64,000 bases of DNA from JACXTP01 sp963789555 (GCA_963789555.1 CAWBKY010000009.1:186001-250000), one strand, 5' to 3'; counted from the first letter of the stretch, positions 1 to 8,380 are shown. A program made the numbers and translations. The notes: a model not told the origin generated them from the letters alone.

Positions 1-134
1 CCTTCGAGGAGCAGTTCCAATGCAAGGTCGAGAAGGTTTGGACCAAGACCGCCCGCGACGGCAAGCACGCCGTCGTGAAGTTGGCTGAAGGCTACTCTGC
101 CGAGGACATCGGCATGAGGATCGGAGTGTTCTGA
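1..134 (+). CDS. rpl23: Ribosomal protein uL23 (L23), 3' end only
   Basis: The window opens inside a gene read from base 3. The last 43 residues include the conserved L23 tail, with HAVVKLAEGYSAEDIG followed by MRIGVF and a TGA at 132-134. L23 sits at the peptide exit tunnel of the large subunit, and its place directly before L2 is the normal archaeal S10-cluster order. The start lies outside the window. The next gene starts 10 bases downstream behind a GAGGGGAGTGA ribosome-binding site. Confidence 0.85.
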   Translation, partial: FEEQFQCKVEKVWTKTARDGKHAVVKLAEGYSAEDIGMRIGVF

Positions 135-144
135 GGGGAGTGAC

Positions 145-849
145 ATGGGAAAGAACCTTAGACAGCAGAGGCGCGGGCACGGCGGTATGACCTACCGTTC
201 CCCGAGCCACAGGCACGTGGGCGACATTCGCCTCCCGCTTCCTTCCATGAAGGACGGGAAGATCGTGGACATAATGCACGCCCCCGGGCGCCTATGCCCG
301 GTGGTCAAGGTCAACTTCGCCGGCGAGAACAACATCATGTTGGCGGCCGAGGGAGTGATGGTGGGCCAGGAGATCTCCGTCGATGGGGCTGGCTCAATAG
401 CGGCCGGTAACGTCATGCCTCTGGCCAACATCCCTGAGGGTACCCTCGTATTCAATATCGAGGGGCGCCCCGGGGACGGTGGCAAGTACGTGAAGGCGGC
501 CGGTAGCTCGGCCACGATCGTGACCAAGGGCGAGCGTGTGGTCATGCTCATGCCCTCTGGAGATTTCAAGAACTTTGACTCGCGCTGCCGCGCCACCGTT
601 GGCATCGTAGCTGGCGGAGGTCACGGGGAGAAGCCCTTTGGCAAGTCGGGTAACAAGTTCCATGCCTACAGAAGCAGGAGCAAGGCGTATTTCAAGGTCA
701 AGGGTATCGCCATGAACCCGGTGGACCACCCCCACGGAGGTGGCGGTCACCCGCACGTCGGCAAACCCAGCACTGTGTCGAGGAACGCCCCACCAGGACG
801 TAAGGTAGGTAGGCTCTCACCACAGAAGAAAAAGAAAGGGAAGAGGTGA
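145..849 (+). CDS. rpl2: 50S ribosomal protein uL2 (L2)
   Basis: Encodes 234 residues, the normal archaeal length. L2 binds 23S rRNA near the peptidyl-transferase centre and supports subunit association. The C-terminal signature NPVDHPHGGGGHPHVGK is present, including the conserved histidine of the HPHGGG loop, and the tail is Lys/Arg-rich. The ATG is preceded by a purine-rich GAGGGGAGTGA site. It is followed after 6 bases by S19, so the two are co-transcribed. Confidence 0.97.
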   Translation: MGKNLRQQRRGHGGMTYRSPSHRHVGDIRLPLPSMKDGKIVDIMHAPGRLCPVVKVNFAGENNIMLAAEGVMVGQEISVDGAGSIAAGNVMPLANIPEGTLVFNIEGRPGDGGKYVKAAGSSATIVTKGERVVMLMPSGDFKNFDSRCRATVGIVAGGGHGEKPFGKSGNKFHAYRSRSKAYFKVKGIAMNPVDHPHGGGGHPHVGKPSTVSRNAPPGRKVGRLSPQKKKKGKR

Positions 850-855
850 CCATAA

Positions 856-1317
856 ATGGCTGAAGATAAGCTCACCGGAACGAAGTCCTCCCGCAGGAAG
901 CAGCGCAAGAAGAAGACGCTGATTACTGGCCGCAGGAAGAAGGAGTTCACCTACCGCGGTTTCACCATGGAGCAGTTGCAGGAGATGCCTTTCGAGGAGG
1001 TCCTGGAGCTGATGCCCAGCCGCATCAGGAGGACATTCGTTCGCGGGTTCAATGAGGAACAGAAGACCGCCTTCGACAAGATCAAGTCCGGGGAACATGA
1101 CGTGGTGCGCACGCACCGCAGGGACATACCCATCATCCCGGAGTTCGTCGGAAGGAAGGTCGCGGTATACAACGGCAAGGAGTTCAAGGAGATCGAGATC
1201 AGGCCTGAGATGATCGGGCACTATCTGGGCGAGTTCAGCATGACCAGGAAATCCGTCAAGCACTCCGGTCCAGGTGTCGGTGCCACACGTTCGTCCAAGT
1301 TCCTGCCGCTCAAGTGA
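856..1317 (+). CDS. rps19: 30S ribosomal protein uS19 (S19)
   Basis: Encodes 153 residues. S19 contacts the head of 16S rRNA and the subunit bridge. The first 60 residues are a basic archaeal/eukaryotic-type extension. The S19 signature follows: VGRKVAVYNGKEF, then GHYLGEFSMTR and a GPGVGATRSS tail. Spacing to L2 is 6 bases and to L22 11 bases, consistent with one operon. Confidence 0.97.
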   Translation: MAEDKLTGTKSSRRKQRKKKTLITGRRKKEFTYRGFTMEQLQEMPFEEVLELMPSRIRRTFVRGFNEEQKTAFDKIKSGEHDVVRTHRRDIPIIPEFVGRKVAVYNGKEFKEIEIRPEMIGHYLGEFSMTRKSVKHSGPGVGATRSSKFLPLK

Positions 1318-1328
1318 GGTGTGTTGCA

Positions 1329-1775
1329 ATGGTTGGATACACAATGGAAGCTGACGCGGACACGACCTCTAGGGCGATAGGGAAGGAGATGCAGATCTCC
1401 CCCAAGTTCTCCCGTGAGATCTGTCGCATGTTGAAGGGTAAGCCCGTCAACGACGCCCTGAAGATGCTGGAGGAGGTGGTCGAGCTTACGCGCCCGGTCC
1501 CCATCCGCCGCTACAACATAGGCGTGGCGCACAAGCAGGGAGTGGGGCCGGGTCGTTACCCGGTGAAGGCCGCCAAGGCCATACACAAGGTGATCGAGAG
1601 CGCTAAGTCCAACGCCGAGTACAAAGGCTTGGACGCGGACAACATGCGCGTCAAGGTCGTCGCCGCCCACCTAGGCCGGACCATAGCTGGCTATATGCCC
1701 AGGGCGCACGGCCGCAGCACCCCCTGGAATCAGCAGACCGTGAACATTGAGGTAATCTTGGAGGAGATGAGCTAA
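1329..1775 (+). CDS. rpl22: 50S ribosomal protein uL22 (L22)
   Basis: Encodes 148 residues from the ATG at 1329, chosen because GAGGTG at 1315-1320 lies at proper spacing. An upstream in-frame codon would overlap the S19 stop. L22 lines the exit tunnel. Archaeal L22 motifs are visible: QISPKFSREICRMLKGK, RPVPIRRYNIGVAHK and the C-terminal PRAHGRSTP. S3 starts immediately after the stop. Confidence 0.96.
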   Translation: MVGYTMEADADTTSRAIGKEMQISPKFSREICRMLKGKPVNDALKMLEEVVELTRPVPIRRYNIGVAHKQGVGPGRYPVKAAKAIHKVIESAKSNAEYKGLDADNMRVKVVAAHLGRTIAGYMPRAHGRSTPWNQQTVNIEVILEEMS

Positions 1776-2504
1776 ATGGCAAGCGAGAGAAAGTTCATCG
1801 CTGAGAACATCCGGAGGGTGCTCCTCAAAGAGTACCTTATGCACACCGTCGACCGCGCTGGCTTCGGAGGAGTGGACGTGCAGCGCACCCCAATGGGTAC
1901 GCGCGTCACGCTCACCACGGAGAGGCCGGGCATAGTCATCGGGCGGAAAGGCTCCGCCATCAAGATGCTCACCACCGAGATCGAGAGGCGGTTCAAGTAC
2001 GACAACCCCCAGATCGAGGTGCAGGAGGTAGAAGACCCCAACCTGAACGCCCAGATCATGGCCGAGAAGCTCGCCTTCGCGCTGGAGCGCGGCTGGCACT
2101 TCCGCCGGGCCGGGCACAGCACCGTGCGCCGCATCATGGACGCTGGTGCCAGAGGCTGCCTCATCATCATATCCGGCAAGCTGACCGGGGAGAGGCACCG
2201 CACCGAGAAGTTCAAAGAGGGCTATATCAAGTACTGCGGCGAGACCCGCCTGCAGTTCGTCAAGACCGGGTTCGCCGTGGCCAAGCTCAAGCCCGGCGTG
2301 ATCGGCGTCAAGGTCGAGATCATGGACCCTGACGCAAGGTTGCCCGCCGAGATCGACGTCCTGAACCTGGAACAGGCCAAGACGGCCCTGCCGGACATGG
2401 TGGAGCAGTTGACACCGAAGAACACCTTGATCGACGCCACCGTGCCTTTGGACCAATCCCGAACGGAATCCGACATGGATGACGAGAAGGAGGTGTCCAG
2501 CTGA
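1776..2504 (+). CDS. rps3: 30S ribosomal protein uS3 (S3)
   Basis: Encodes 242 residues. S3 forms part of the mRNA entry channel. An N-terminal type-II KH domain carries the GIVIGRKGSAIK loop at about residues 48-59. The S3 C-terminal domain follows, with an acidic tail (DMDDEKEV). The stop overlaps the ATG of L29 by one base, indicating translational coupling. Confidence 0.97.
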   Translation: MASERKFIAENIRRVLLKEYLMHTVDRAGFGGVDVQRTPMGTRVTLTTERPGIVIGRKGSAIKMLTTEIERRFKYDNPQIEVQEVEDPNLNAQIMAEKLAFALERGWHFRRAGHSTVRRIMDAGARGCLIIISGKLTGERHRTEKFKEGYIKYCGETRLQFVKTGFAVAKLKPGVIGVKVEIMDPDARLPAEIDVLNLEQAKTALPDMVEQLTPKNTLIDATVPLDQSRTESDMDDEKEVSS

Positions 2505-2704
2505 TGGCGCTGATAAGGACATCCGAGATCCGGGCGTTGAGCCCGGAGGAGCGCTCCTCCAAGCTGAAGGAGCTGCAGGATGAGCTTATGCACGAGAGAG
2601 GGGCGGCGGCGATGGGCGGTGCCCCCGCTAGCCCAGGCAAGATCCGCGCGATAAGGACCAACATCGCCAGGATCCTCACCATCCAGAAGGAGGAAGGTAA
2701 GTAA
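2504..2704 (+). CDS. rpl29: 50S ribosomal protein uL29 (L29)
   Basis: Encodes 66 residues forming the helical hairpin of L29, located near the tunnel exit where SRP docks. The motif SEIRALSPEERSSKLKEL and the second helix (IRAIRTNIARILTI) match the family. It overlaps both neighbours by one base (S3 upstream, aIF1 downstream). Confidence 0.94.
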   Translation: MALIRTSEIRALSPEERSSKLKELQDELMHERGAAAMGGAPASPGKIRAIRTNIARILTIQKEEGK

Positions 2705-3003
2705 TGGCCGAGATATGCTCCGTGTGTGGACTACCCAAAGAGCTGTGCATGTGCGAGGAGATCGCACGTGAGCACACATCGGTCCGGATTTACACGGACA
2801 GCCGCCGCTATGGGAAGGTCGTCACCGTCGTCGAGGGAATCGACGACAACGACATCGACCTGGACGACCTGGCGAAGAAGCTGAAGAACAAGTGCGCCGC
2901 CGGCGGGACGGCCAAAGAAGGCAAGATCGAGCTCCAGGGAGACCACAAGAAGAAGGTCAAGGAATTCCTGGAAGAGATGGGCTTCAAGACTGAGGTCAGA
3001 TGA
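2704..3003 (+). CDS. Translation initiation factor aIF1 (SUI1 family)
   Basis: Encodes 99 residues of SUI1/eIF1 type. The N terminus has a four-cysteine knuckle (CSVCG, then CMCE) found in many euryarchaeal members. The SUI1 core follows, with KVVTVVEGIDDNDIDL and the CAAGGTAKEGKIELQGDH loop. aIF1 monitors start-codon selection on the small subunit. Its place between L29 and p29 is the standard euryarchaeal arrangement. Confidence 0.95.
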   Translation: MAEICSVCGLPKELCMCEEIAREHTSVRIYTDSRRYGKVVTVVEGIDDNDIDLDDLAKKLKNKCAAGGTAKEGKIELQGDHKKKVKEFLEEMGFKTEVR

Positions 3004-3010
3004 TCCATCT

Positions 3011-3271
3011 ATGGATAAGAGGGATTTCATGAGGCAAGAGTTCATCGGTCTGGAGGTTGAGGTCGTGGCATCAGGCCACCCAGGTTACTTCATGCACGGC
3101 ATCGTGATGGACGAGACCAAGAACACCATGACCATCTCAGACGGTGCTCGAGAGCGCATGGTCCCCAAACGCGGCAACGAGTTCGAGTTCACATTCGAGA
3201 GCAAAAGGTTCAGGGTGCTCGGGTCGGAGATCCAGCACCGACCAGAGGACCGTATCAAGAAGATTAGGTGA
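3011..3271 (+). CDS. rnp1: RNase P protein component 1 (p29/Rpp29/Pop4)
   Basis: Encodes 86 residues, at the short end of the family. The Sm-like beta barrel is recognisable from FIGLEVEVVASGHPGY, the GIVMDETKNTM turn and a basic C-terminal region ending RPEDRIKKIR. Rpp29 binds the specificity domain of RNase P RNA for tRNA 5' maturation. In euryarchaea it sits in this operon before S17, as here. Confidence 0.93.
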   Translation: MDKRDFMRQEFIGLEVEVVASGHPGYFMHGIVMDETKNTMTISDGARERMVPKRGNEFEFTFESKRFRVLGSEIQHRPEDRIKKIR

Positions 3272-3277
3272 TCTTAT

Positions 3278-3607
3278 ATGAATGGTGAGGTCAGGGACAT
3301 TGGCATTGATGTAAAGGCCCCAGAGAACGTGTGCGATGACAAGCACTGCCCCTTCCACGGCAATCTGCCGGTGAGGGGCCAGGTCATCGACGGGGTCGTC
3401 GTATCCATCAAAATGAACCGCACAGCGGTGGTGGAGCGCAACTACTTGAAATATGATCAGAAGTACGAAAGGTACGAGAAGCGGACCAGCCGGTATTCCG
3501 TGCACAACCCGCCCTGTCTTGAGATCAAGTCCGGGGACGAGGTCAAGATCATGGAGTGCCGGTCGCTCAGCAAGACCGTCTCTTTCGTCATCGTCGAGAA
3601 GAGGTGA
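3278..3607 (+). CDS. rps17: 30S ribosomal protein uS17 (S17)
   Basis: Encodes 109 residues of archaeal-type S17. The archaeal N-terminal segment NVCDDKHCPFHGNLPVRG is followed by the OB-fold core (VIDGVVVSIKMNRTAVVER) and a tail typical of the family. It binds 16S rRNA early in assembly. The TGA at 3605-3607 abuts the L14 start region. Confidence 0.96.
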   Translation: MNGEVRDIGIDVKAPENVCDDKHCPFHGNLPVRGQVIDGVVVSIKMNRTAVVERNYLKYDQKYERYEKRTSRYSVHNPPCLEIKSGDEVKIMECRSLSKTVSFVIVEKR

Positions 3608-3612
3608 TGGTA

Positions 3613-4011
3613 ATGAAGGGATTGGCTGGTAAACAGACCAAGGGAATCATAACCGGCACCGTGCTCGACGTCATAGACAACACCGGGGCGAAGACCATCA
3701 GCGTCATCGCCGTGCCGGGATACCATGGCGTGAACCGCCGCTGCCCTAGCGCCGCGGTGGGCGACATCGTTGTGGCCAGCGTGAAGAAGGGGACCCCGGA
3801 GATGAGGAGGCAGATAGTTTATGCCGTAATCGTCCGGCAAAGGCGCCCCTTCCGCCGCGCCGACGGTACCATGGTGCACTTCGAGGACAACGCTGCCGTC
3901 ATCACGACCGAGGAGGGCGAGACGAAGGGCAGCGATATCAAGGGACCCGTGGCAAGAGAGTCCGCCGAGAGGTGGCCGCGCATCGCCGCGACGGCGTCCA
4001 CCATCATCTGA
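3613..4011 (+). CDS. rpl14: 50S ribosomal protein uL14 (L14)
   Basis: Encodes 132 residues from the ATG at 3613, which gives the usual archaeal length and places GAGGTG at 3601-3606 as the binding site. An ATG at 3607 is an alternative two codons earlier. Signature stretches are LDVIDNTGAKTISVIAVPG, PSAAVGDIVVASVKKG and GTMVHFEDNAAV. L14 forms inter-subunit bridges and binds aIF6. Confidence 0.95.
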   Translation: MKGLAGKQTKGIITGTVLDVIDNTGAKTISVIAVPGYHGVNRRCPSAAVGDIVVASVKKGTPEMRRQIVYAVIVRQRRPFRRADGTMVHFEDNAAVITTEEGETKGSDIKGPVARESAERWPRIAATASTII

Positions 4012-4021
4012 GGTGAGGGAA

Positions 4022-4396
4022 ATGAACAAGAGCGTTCAAGCGAGGAAGCAGAGGAAGAGGCTATACAACGCCCCCACTCACGTGAAGAGCCGGATGGTGG
4101 CCTCTCATCTCAGCCCTGAGCTGAGGAAGGAGTTCGACCGTCGCTCCGCCCGTGTGGTAGCTGGCGACACCGTAAAGGTGCTGCGCGGGGACGCCGAGAT
4201 CGTCGGCGTTGAAGGGAAGGTCACCAAGGTCGACACCCATACCGGAAGGATCATGGTCGAAGGCATGACCATGCCGAAGGCCGACGGTACCATGGAGGGG
4301 CGCGCTGTGCACGCCTCCAACGTCGAGATAATTAAATTGGACCTTAAGGACGCCTGGAGGAAGGCAAGGCTCCAGAAGAAGGAGGTATCCTCATGA
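4022..4396 (+). CDS. rpl24: 50S ribosomal protein uL24 (L24)
   Basis: Encodes 124 residues from the ATG at 4022. A GTG three codons upstream is less likely because GAGGTGAGG precedes the ATG. A KOW motif is centred on DTVKVLRGDAEIVGVEGKV. The N-terminal archaeal segment (RKQRKRLYNAPTHVK) supports uL24. L24 is an early assembly initiator at the tunnel exit. It overlaps the S4e start by 4 bases. Confidence 0.94.
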   Translation: MNKSVQARKQRKRLYNAPTHVKSRMVASHLSPELRKEFDRRSARVVAGDTVKVLRGDAEIVGVEGKVTKVDTHTGRIMVEGMTMPKADGTMEGRAVHASNVEIIKLDLKDAWRKARLQKKEVSS

Positions 4397-5097
4397 GCAA
4401 CGATATGAAGAGAGTGACGGCCCCGAGAAGCTGGCCGATTCCGCGCAAGACCACGGTCTGGATCACCAGCACCGCCCCGGGCGCCCACCAGAAGGAGTGG
4501 AGCATGCCGATCATGATCGTCATCCGCGACATGCTCGGCCTATGCGACAACGCCTCCGAAGGCGTCAAGATACTGTCCGGACGGGACGTCCTGGTGGACG
4601 GCAGGGTCGTGACCGACCCCAAGTTCCCGGTGGGCCTGATGGACGTCGTCTCCATCCCCAAGATCAACCAGCATTACCGCATGCTTCTGGACCGCAATGG
4701 CAAGTTGCGCCTGGTCTCGGTGACCGAGGGCAGGGAGAAGTGGAAGCTGTGCCGCATCGACGGGAAGACCACCGTGAAGGGCGGAAAGACCCAGCTCAAC
4801 CTGCATGACGGACGCTGCGTACTGGTGGAGAAGGACCACTTCCACTGCGGCGACGTGGTGAAGCTGGAGGTCCCATCCCAGAAGATCCTCGAGACCTACA
4901 AGTTCGGCAAGGGCAACGTGGCGCTCATCGTGAGCGGCGTGCACGCCGGCGAGATCGGGGTCATCGAGGAGTACGTCATAACCCGCAGCTCCGCCCCTAA
5001 CCTGGTAAGGATGAAGGACGGGAACCTGACCATCCGCGACAATGCGTTCGTCATCGGCACCAAGGTGCCAGAGATCACCCTGCCGGAGGCGAACTGA
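4393..5097 (+). CDS. rps4e: 30S ribosomal protein eS4 (S4e)
   Basis: Encodes 234 residues of the archaeal/eukaryotic-only S4e family. The N terminus has MKRVTAPRSWPIPRK. An S4 RNA-binding domain occupies about residues 40-105 (GVKILSGRDVLVDGR), then the S4e core, and a KOW motif near NVALIVSGVHAGEIGVIEEY. It overlaps L24 by 4 bases and is followed at once by L5. Confidence 0.96.
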   Translation: MSNDMKRVTAPRSWPIPRKTTVWITSTAPGAHQKEWSMPIMIVIRDMLGLCDNASEGVKILSGRDVLVDGRVVTDPKFPVGLMDVVSIPKINQHYRMLLDRNGKLRLVSVTEGREKWKLCRIDGKTTVKGGKTQLNLHDGRCVLVEKDHFHCGDVVKLEVPSQKILETYKFGKGNVALIVSGVHAGEIGVIEEYVITRSSAPNLVRMKDGNLTIRDNAFVIGTKVPEITLPEAN

Positions 5098-5098
5098 G

Positions 5099-5611
5099 AT
5101 GTCGGACGTGATGAGGCAGCCCCGCGTGGAGAAGGTCTCGGTCAACATAGGCGTGGGCGAGGCCGGCGAGCGCCTGGTGAAGGCACAGAAGGTGTTGGAG
5201 ATGGTCACCGGGCAGAAGCCCCGCGTCACCATCGCCAAGGTCACCAACCGCGACCTCGGCGTGAGGGAAGGCATGCCCATCGGGTGCATGGTCACCCTGA
5301 GGGGAGAGAGGGCCGAGACGTTCCTGAAGAAGGCCCTGTGGGTGCGCGAGAACCGCGTTGCCATGTGGTCCTTCGACCCGGAGGGCAACCTGTCCTTCGG
5401 CATATCCGACTACACTGACTTCGAAGGCATGAAGTACGATCCCGAGATCGGCATCTTCGGTATGGACGTGAACGTCGTCATCTGCCGGCCCGGGAGGCGT
5501 GTGGCCAGGCGCAGGGTCATGAAGCGCACGATCCCGCACAGCCACCGCATGACCCGCCAAGAGGCGGCCGTGTTCATGAAGGAGAAGTACAACATCGAGG
5601 TGATGGAATGA
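5099..5611 (+). CDS. rpl5: 50S ribosomal protein uL5 (L5)
   Basis: Encodes 170 residues from the ATG at 5099, which directly follows the S4e stop. The open frame extends upstream only as overlap with S4e. L5 binds 5S rRNA. Motifs include VEKVSVNIGVGEAGERL, RDLGVREGMPIGCMVTLRG and the archaeal tail HRMTRQEAAVFMKEKYNIE. The stop overlaps the S14 start by three bases. Confidence 0.95.
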   Translation: MSDVMRQPRVEKVSVNIGVGEAGERLVKAQKVLEMVTGQKPRVTIAKVTNRDLGVREGMPIGCMVTLRGERAETFLKKALWVRENRVAMWSFDPEGNLSFGISDYTDFEGMKYDPEIGIFGMDVNVVICRPGRRVARRRVMKRTIPHSHRMTRQEAAVFMKEKYNIEVME

Positions 5612-5754
5612 AGCCCAAGAAGAAGTTCGGGCGGACCGAAGGCTGCACGCGCTGTGGTAGGAAGAGGGGCATGATCAGGAGGTACGGCATGCACCTTTGC
5701 AGACAGTGCTTCCGCGAGATCGCTCCGCAGATCGGATTCAAGAAGTATTCATGA
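5608..5754 (+). CDS. rps14: 30S ribosomal protein uS14 (S14), zinc-binding type
   Basis: A 48-residue gene overlapping the end of L5 (ATGA type). Two CxxC pairs (Cys13/Cys16 and Cys31/Cys34) form the zinc ribbon of archaeal S14. The core around RRYGMHLCRQCFRE matches the family. It assembles late into the head of the small subunit. Position between L5 and S8 is canonical. Confidence 0.94.
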   Translation: MKPKKKFGRTEGCTRCGRKRGMIRRYGMHLCRQCFREIAPQIGFKKYS

Positions 5755-5763
5755 GGTGAGCAC

Positions 5764-6153
5764 ATGCAGAACGACCCATTGAACGATGCTATGTCGACCA
5801 TCAAGAATGCGTCGATGGTAGGCAAGAACGAATGCATCATCAGGCCGTCCTCCAAACTGATCGGGCGCGTGCTCAAGGTCATGCAGGAGAACGGTTACAT
5901 CAACCAGTTCGAGTTCGTAGAAGATGGAAAGGCCGGCGTCTTCAAAGTGAAGATCGAAGGCAGGATCAACAACTGCGGCGTCATCAAGCCCAGGTACTCC
6001 GTCAAGAAGGTGGACCTGGAACAGTGGGAGTCCCGTTATCTCCCCGCCCAGGACTTCGGCGTGCTGATACTCTCCACCACGGAGGGCGTCATAAGCCACG
6101 TCCAAGCCCGGGAGCTCGGTGTGGGCGGCAAGCTGTTGGCGTTCGTGTACTGA
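5764..6153 (+). CDS. rps8: 30S ribosomal protein uS8 (S8)
   Basis: Encodes 129 residues, normal archaeal length, starting after a GAGGTGAG site. The motif NDAMSTIKNASMVGK opens the protein. The C terminus has ILSTTEGVISHVQARELGVGGKLLAFVY, of which STTEGVISH is the 16S rRNA-binding signature. S8 is a primary binder of the 16S central domain. Confidence 0.95.
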   Translation: MQNDPLNDAMSTIKNASMVGKNECIIRPSSKLIGRVLKVMQENGYINQFEFVEDGKAGVFKVKIEGRINNCGVIKPRYSVKKVDLEQWESRYLPAQDFGVLILSTTEGVISHVQARELGVGGKLLAFVY

Positions 6154-6163
6154 GGTGATTTGG

Positions 6164-6712
6164 ATGGTAGTGACAGGGCATATCGAAGAGAAGATCGAGG
6201 TACCCAAGGGCGTCCAGGTCACCATGGCCGGTCAAAAGCTGACCGTCAAGGGACCCAACGGCACCCTGACCAGGGACTTCACCCATGAGAAGGTGAAGAT
6301 GAAGGTGGACGGCGGCCACGTGGAAGTGAGCTGCGAGATGCCGCGCACCGCGGAAAAGGCGCTGGTGGGCACATACGGATCGCATGTGCGCAACATGTTC
6401 GGCGGAGTGACCCATGGCTGGGAGTACGAGATGAAGATCGTCTACTCGCACTTCCCCATCAAGGCGGCCCCCAAGGGGAACAAGTTCATCATAGAGAACT
6501 TCCTCGGGGAGAAGGCGCCTAGGCAGGCCAACATCATCGGGGACACGAAGGTCCAGGTCAAAGGGAACGAGGTCATCGCCAACGGGGCGGACCTGGAATC
6601 CGTCTCGCAGACCGCGGCCAACATCGAAAGGGCCACCCGCATCAAGGGATTCGACCCCAGGGTGTTCCAGGACGGAATATACATCACTGAGAAGGCCAGG
6701 AGGGCGAAGTAA
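6164..6712 (+). CDS. rpl6: 50S ribosomal protein uL6 (L6)
   Basis: Encodes 182 residues from the ATG at 6164. The open frame continues upstream only inside S8. Two alpha/beta repeats are visible, with KGVQVTMAGQKLTVKGPNG and ANIIGDTKVQVKGNEVIANG. L6 lies near the sarcin-ricin loop. The TAA overlaps the ATG of L32e by one base. Confidence 0.95.
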   Translation: MVVTGHIEEKIEVPKGVQVTMAGQKLTVKGPNGTLTRDFTHEKVKMKVDGGHVEVSCEMPRTAEKALVGTYGSHVRNMFGGVTHGWEYEMKIVYSHFPIKAAPKGNKFIIENFLGEKAPRQANIIGDTKVQVKGNEVIANGADLESVSQTAANIERATRIKGFDPRVFQDGIYITEKARRAK

Positions 6713-7401
6713 TGGCTAAGAAGAAGAAGTTGGAACAGCTTTCCGACCTTCCATACTACAGGGAGGAGTACACCGAGCAGCTGGAGAAGATGGGCATCAC
6801 CGACCTCCAGGAGCTCTTGGACGCGCTCCTCGTCGATGACAAGAAGAAGCAGATCGTGGACGAGCTCGACGGCGTCGGCAAGAAAGTGGCGGACCACTGG
6901 GCCGAGGTCATCGAGGAGTCCGGCATCACCCCCACCGAGGCCAAGGAAGACAAGGCCGAGGTCGTGGAGACGGAGGCCGCCGTGGTCGAGGAGGGCGAAT
7001 ACGTCACCAAGCGCAAGCCCGAGCTCGACGACCAGACGAAGGCACTGCTGCTCAAGCGCGAGGAGATCGACTCCCGCCGCCCCCAGTTCCTTCGCCAGGA
7101 GTGGTTCCGGTACCAAAAGCTCGAGGGCAAGTGGAGGAAGCCGCGCGGCATACACAGCAAGATGCGCCGCCACTATGGCTACCGCCCGCCCATCGTGTCC
7201 ATCGGGTACCGCGGCCCGGCCGAGGTCAGGGGCCTGCATCCCTCTGGATTCCAAGAGGTAATGGTCTTCAACGTCAGCCAATTGAACGGTATCGACCCCA
7301 AGGTCCAGGCCGTCCGCATCGGCGGAACCGTGGGAGCGAGGAAGAGGGGCGACATCATCGCCAAGGCGGACCAGGAAGGGATCCGCGTACTCAACAGATG
7401 A
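6712..7401 (+). CDS. rpl32e: 50S ribosomal protein eL32 (L32e) with N-terminal extension
   Basis: Encodes 229 residues. The conserved L32e domain occupies about residues 120-229 (RPQFLRQEWFRYQKLEGKWR, GYRPPIVSIGYRG, KVQAVRIGGTVGARKR). The first 100 or so residues are an acidic extension. It includes a helix-hairpin-helix-like segment (DELDGVGKKVADHW), as known for some archaeal L32e proteins. It starts by one-base overlap with L6. Confidence 0.94.
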   Translation: MAKKKKLEQLSDLPYYREEYTEQLEKMGITDLQELLDALLVDDKKKQIVDELDGVGKKVADHWAEVIEESGITPTEAKEDKAEVVETEAAVVEEGEYVTKRKPELDDQTKALLLKREEIDSRRPQFLRQEWFRYQKLEGKWRKPRGIHSKMRRHYGYRPPIVSIGYRGPAEVRGLHPSGFQEVMVFNVSQLNGIDPKVQAVRIGGTVGARKRGDIIAKADQEGIRVLNR

Positions 7402-7422
7402 ATTTGAACAGGAAGTGAAATA

Positions 7423-7879
7423 ATGGATCTGAAGAACCAGAAGCGCATGGCGGCTGACATCCTCGGCTGTGGTCATTCCAGGGTTTGGATCGACCCGAAC
7501 CAGATAGAGGACGTCGCGGACGCCATTACCCGTGCCGACATCAGGAAGGCGATCGAAGCCGGGTCCATCCGCGCCCTCCCCAAGACGGGGGTTTCCCGCG
7601 GCCGGGCGAGATACAGGCTCGCCCAGAAGAGCAAGGGCCGCCGGCGTGGACAGGGCAGCAGAAAGGGTACCGCTGGAGCGCGTACACCGAGGAAGGAGCG
7701 GTGGATCACGGACCATCCGCCCCATCCGCGTCATGTTACGCGAGCTGCGCGACACCGGGAAGATCTCGCGGAGCACTTACCGTGAGTTCTACCGCAAGTC
7801 GAAGGGCGGTATGTTCAGGAGCAAGCGTCAGCTGATGCTTCACCTCAAGACCGAGGGACACCTTAAGGAGGTTAACTGA
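7423..7879 (+). CDS. rpl19e: 50S ribosomal protein eL19 (L19e), one frameshift
   Basis: The first frame gives the L19e N terminus (MDLKNQKRMAADILGCG, RVWIDPNQIEDVADAITR, basic GRRRGQGSRKGTAGARTPRKERW). At about base 7708 the frame moves by one. Removing one base there continues as IRTIRPIRVMLRELRDTGKI and a normal C terminus ending at 7879. The joined product is about 151 residues, the family length. Because L19e is essential, the extra base is probably a sequencing error. Confidence 0.9.
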
Positions 7880-8379
7880 TGGCCCATGGACCGCGATATA
7901 AGGTCCCGTTCCGGCGCCGCCGGGAGGGACGCACCGACTACAGACAGAGGGCCAGGTTGCTCCGGGGCCACGTGCCTCGGGCGGTGGTCCGTGTCACGCT
8001 GCGCAACGTCAGCGTACAGTTGATCGATTATGACCCCAAGGGCGACCGCGTGGTCGTCGTTGCCCACTCCCGCGAACTGGTGGAGATGGGTTGGGACCAG
8101 GCCACCGGAAACATCCCGGCCGCCTACCTGACCGGCTACCTGGCCGGAAAGAGGGCAAAGCAGAAGGGCCTGAGCAACGCCGTGCTGGACATCGGCCTGA
8201 AGGAGCCCACCAAGGGCTCTGGCGTCTTCGCCGCCCTGAAGGGCATGGTGGATGCCGGCCTGGAGATCCCCCATGGCAAGGACGTGCTGCCCTCCAAGGA
8301 GAGGTTGATGGGGAAGCACATCGGCGACGATGTGGAAAAGATGGTTCAGAACGTAAAGACCCGCATGGAGGCGAACTGA
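7879..8379 (+). CDS. rpl18: 50S ribosomal protein uL18 (L18)
   Basis: Encodes 166 residues. L18 binds 5S rRNA together with L5. The N terminus has the archaeal pattern (YKVPFRRRREGRTDYRQR), followed by NIPAAYLTGYLAGKRAKQKG and DIGLKEPTKGSGVFAALKG. It overlaps the L19e stop by one base and precedes S5 by one base. Confidence 0.95.
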   Translation: MAHGPRYKVPFRRRREGRTDYRQRARLLRGHVPRAVVRVTLRNVSVQLIDYDPKGDRVVVVAHSRELVEMGWDQATGNIPAAYLTGYLAGKRAKQKGLSNAVLDIGLKEPTKGSGVFAALKGMVDAGLEIPHGKDVLPSKERLMGKHIGDDVEKMVQNVKTRMEAN

Positions 8380-8380
8380 T

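Noticed and set aside
4393..4488. Many long open frames on the antisense strand of the ribosomal and polB2 genes
   Set aside because: They overlap conserved genes completely, lack family motifs and arise from the GC-rich third codon positions.
7700..7715. Programmed frameshift in rpl19e
   Set aside because: No slippery heptamer or downstream structure is evident, and the same kind of single-base shift recurs in dozens of unrelated genes, so an error is simpler.
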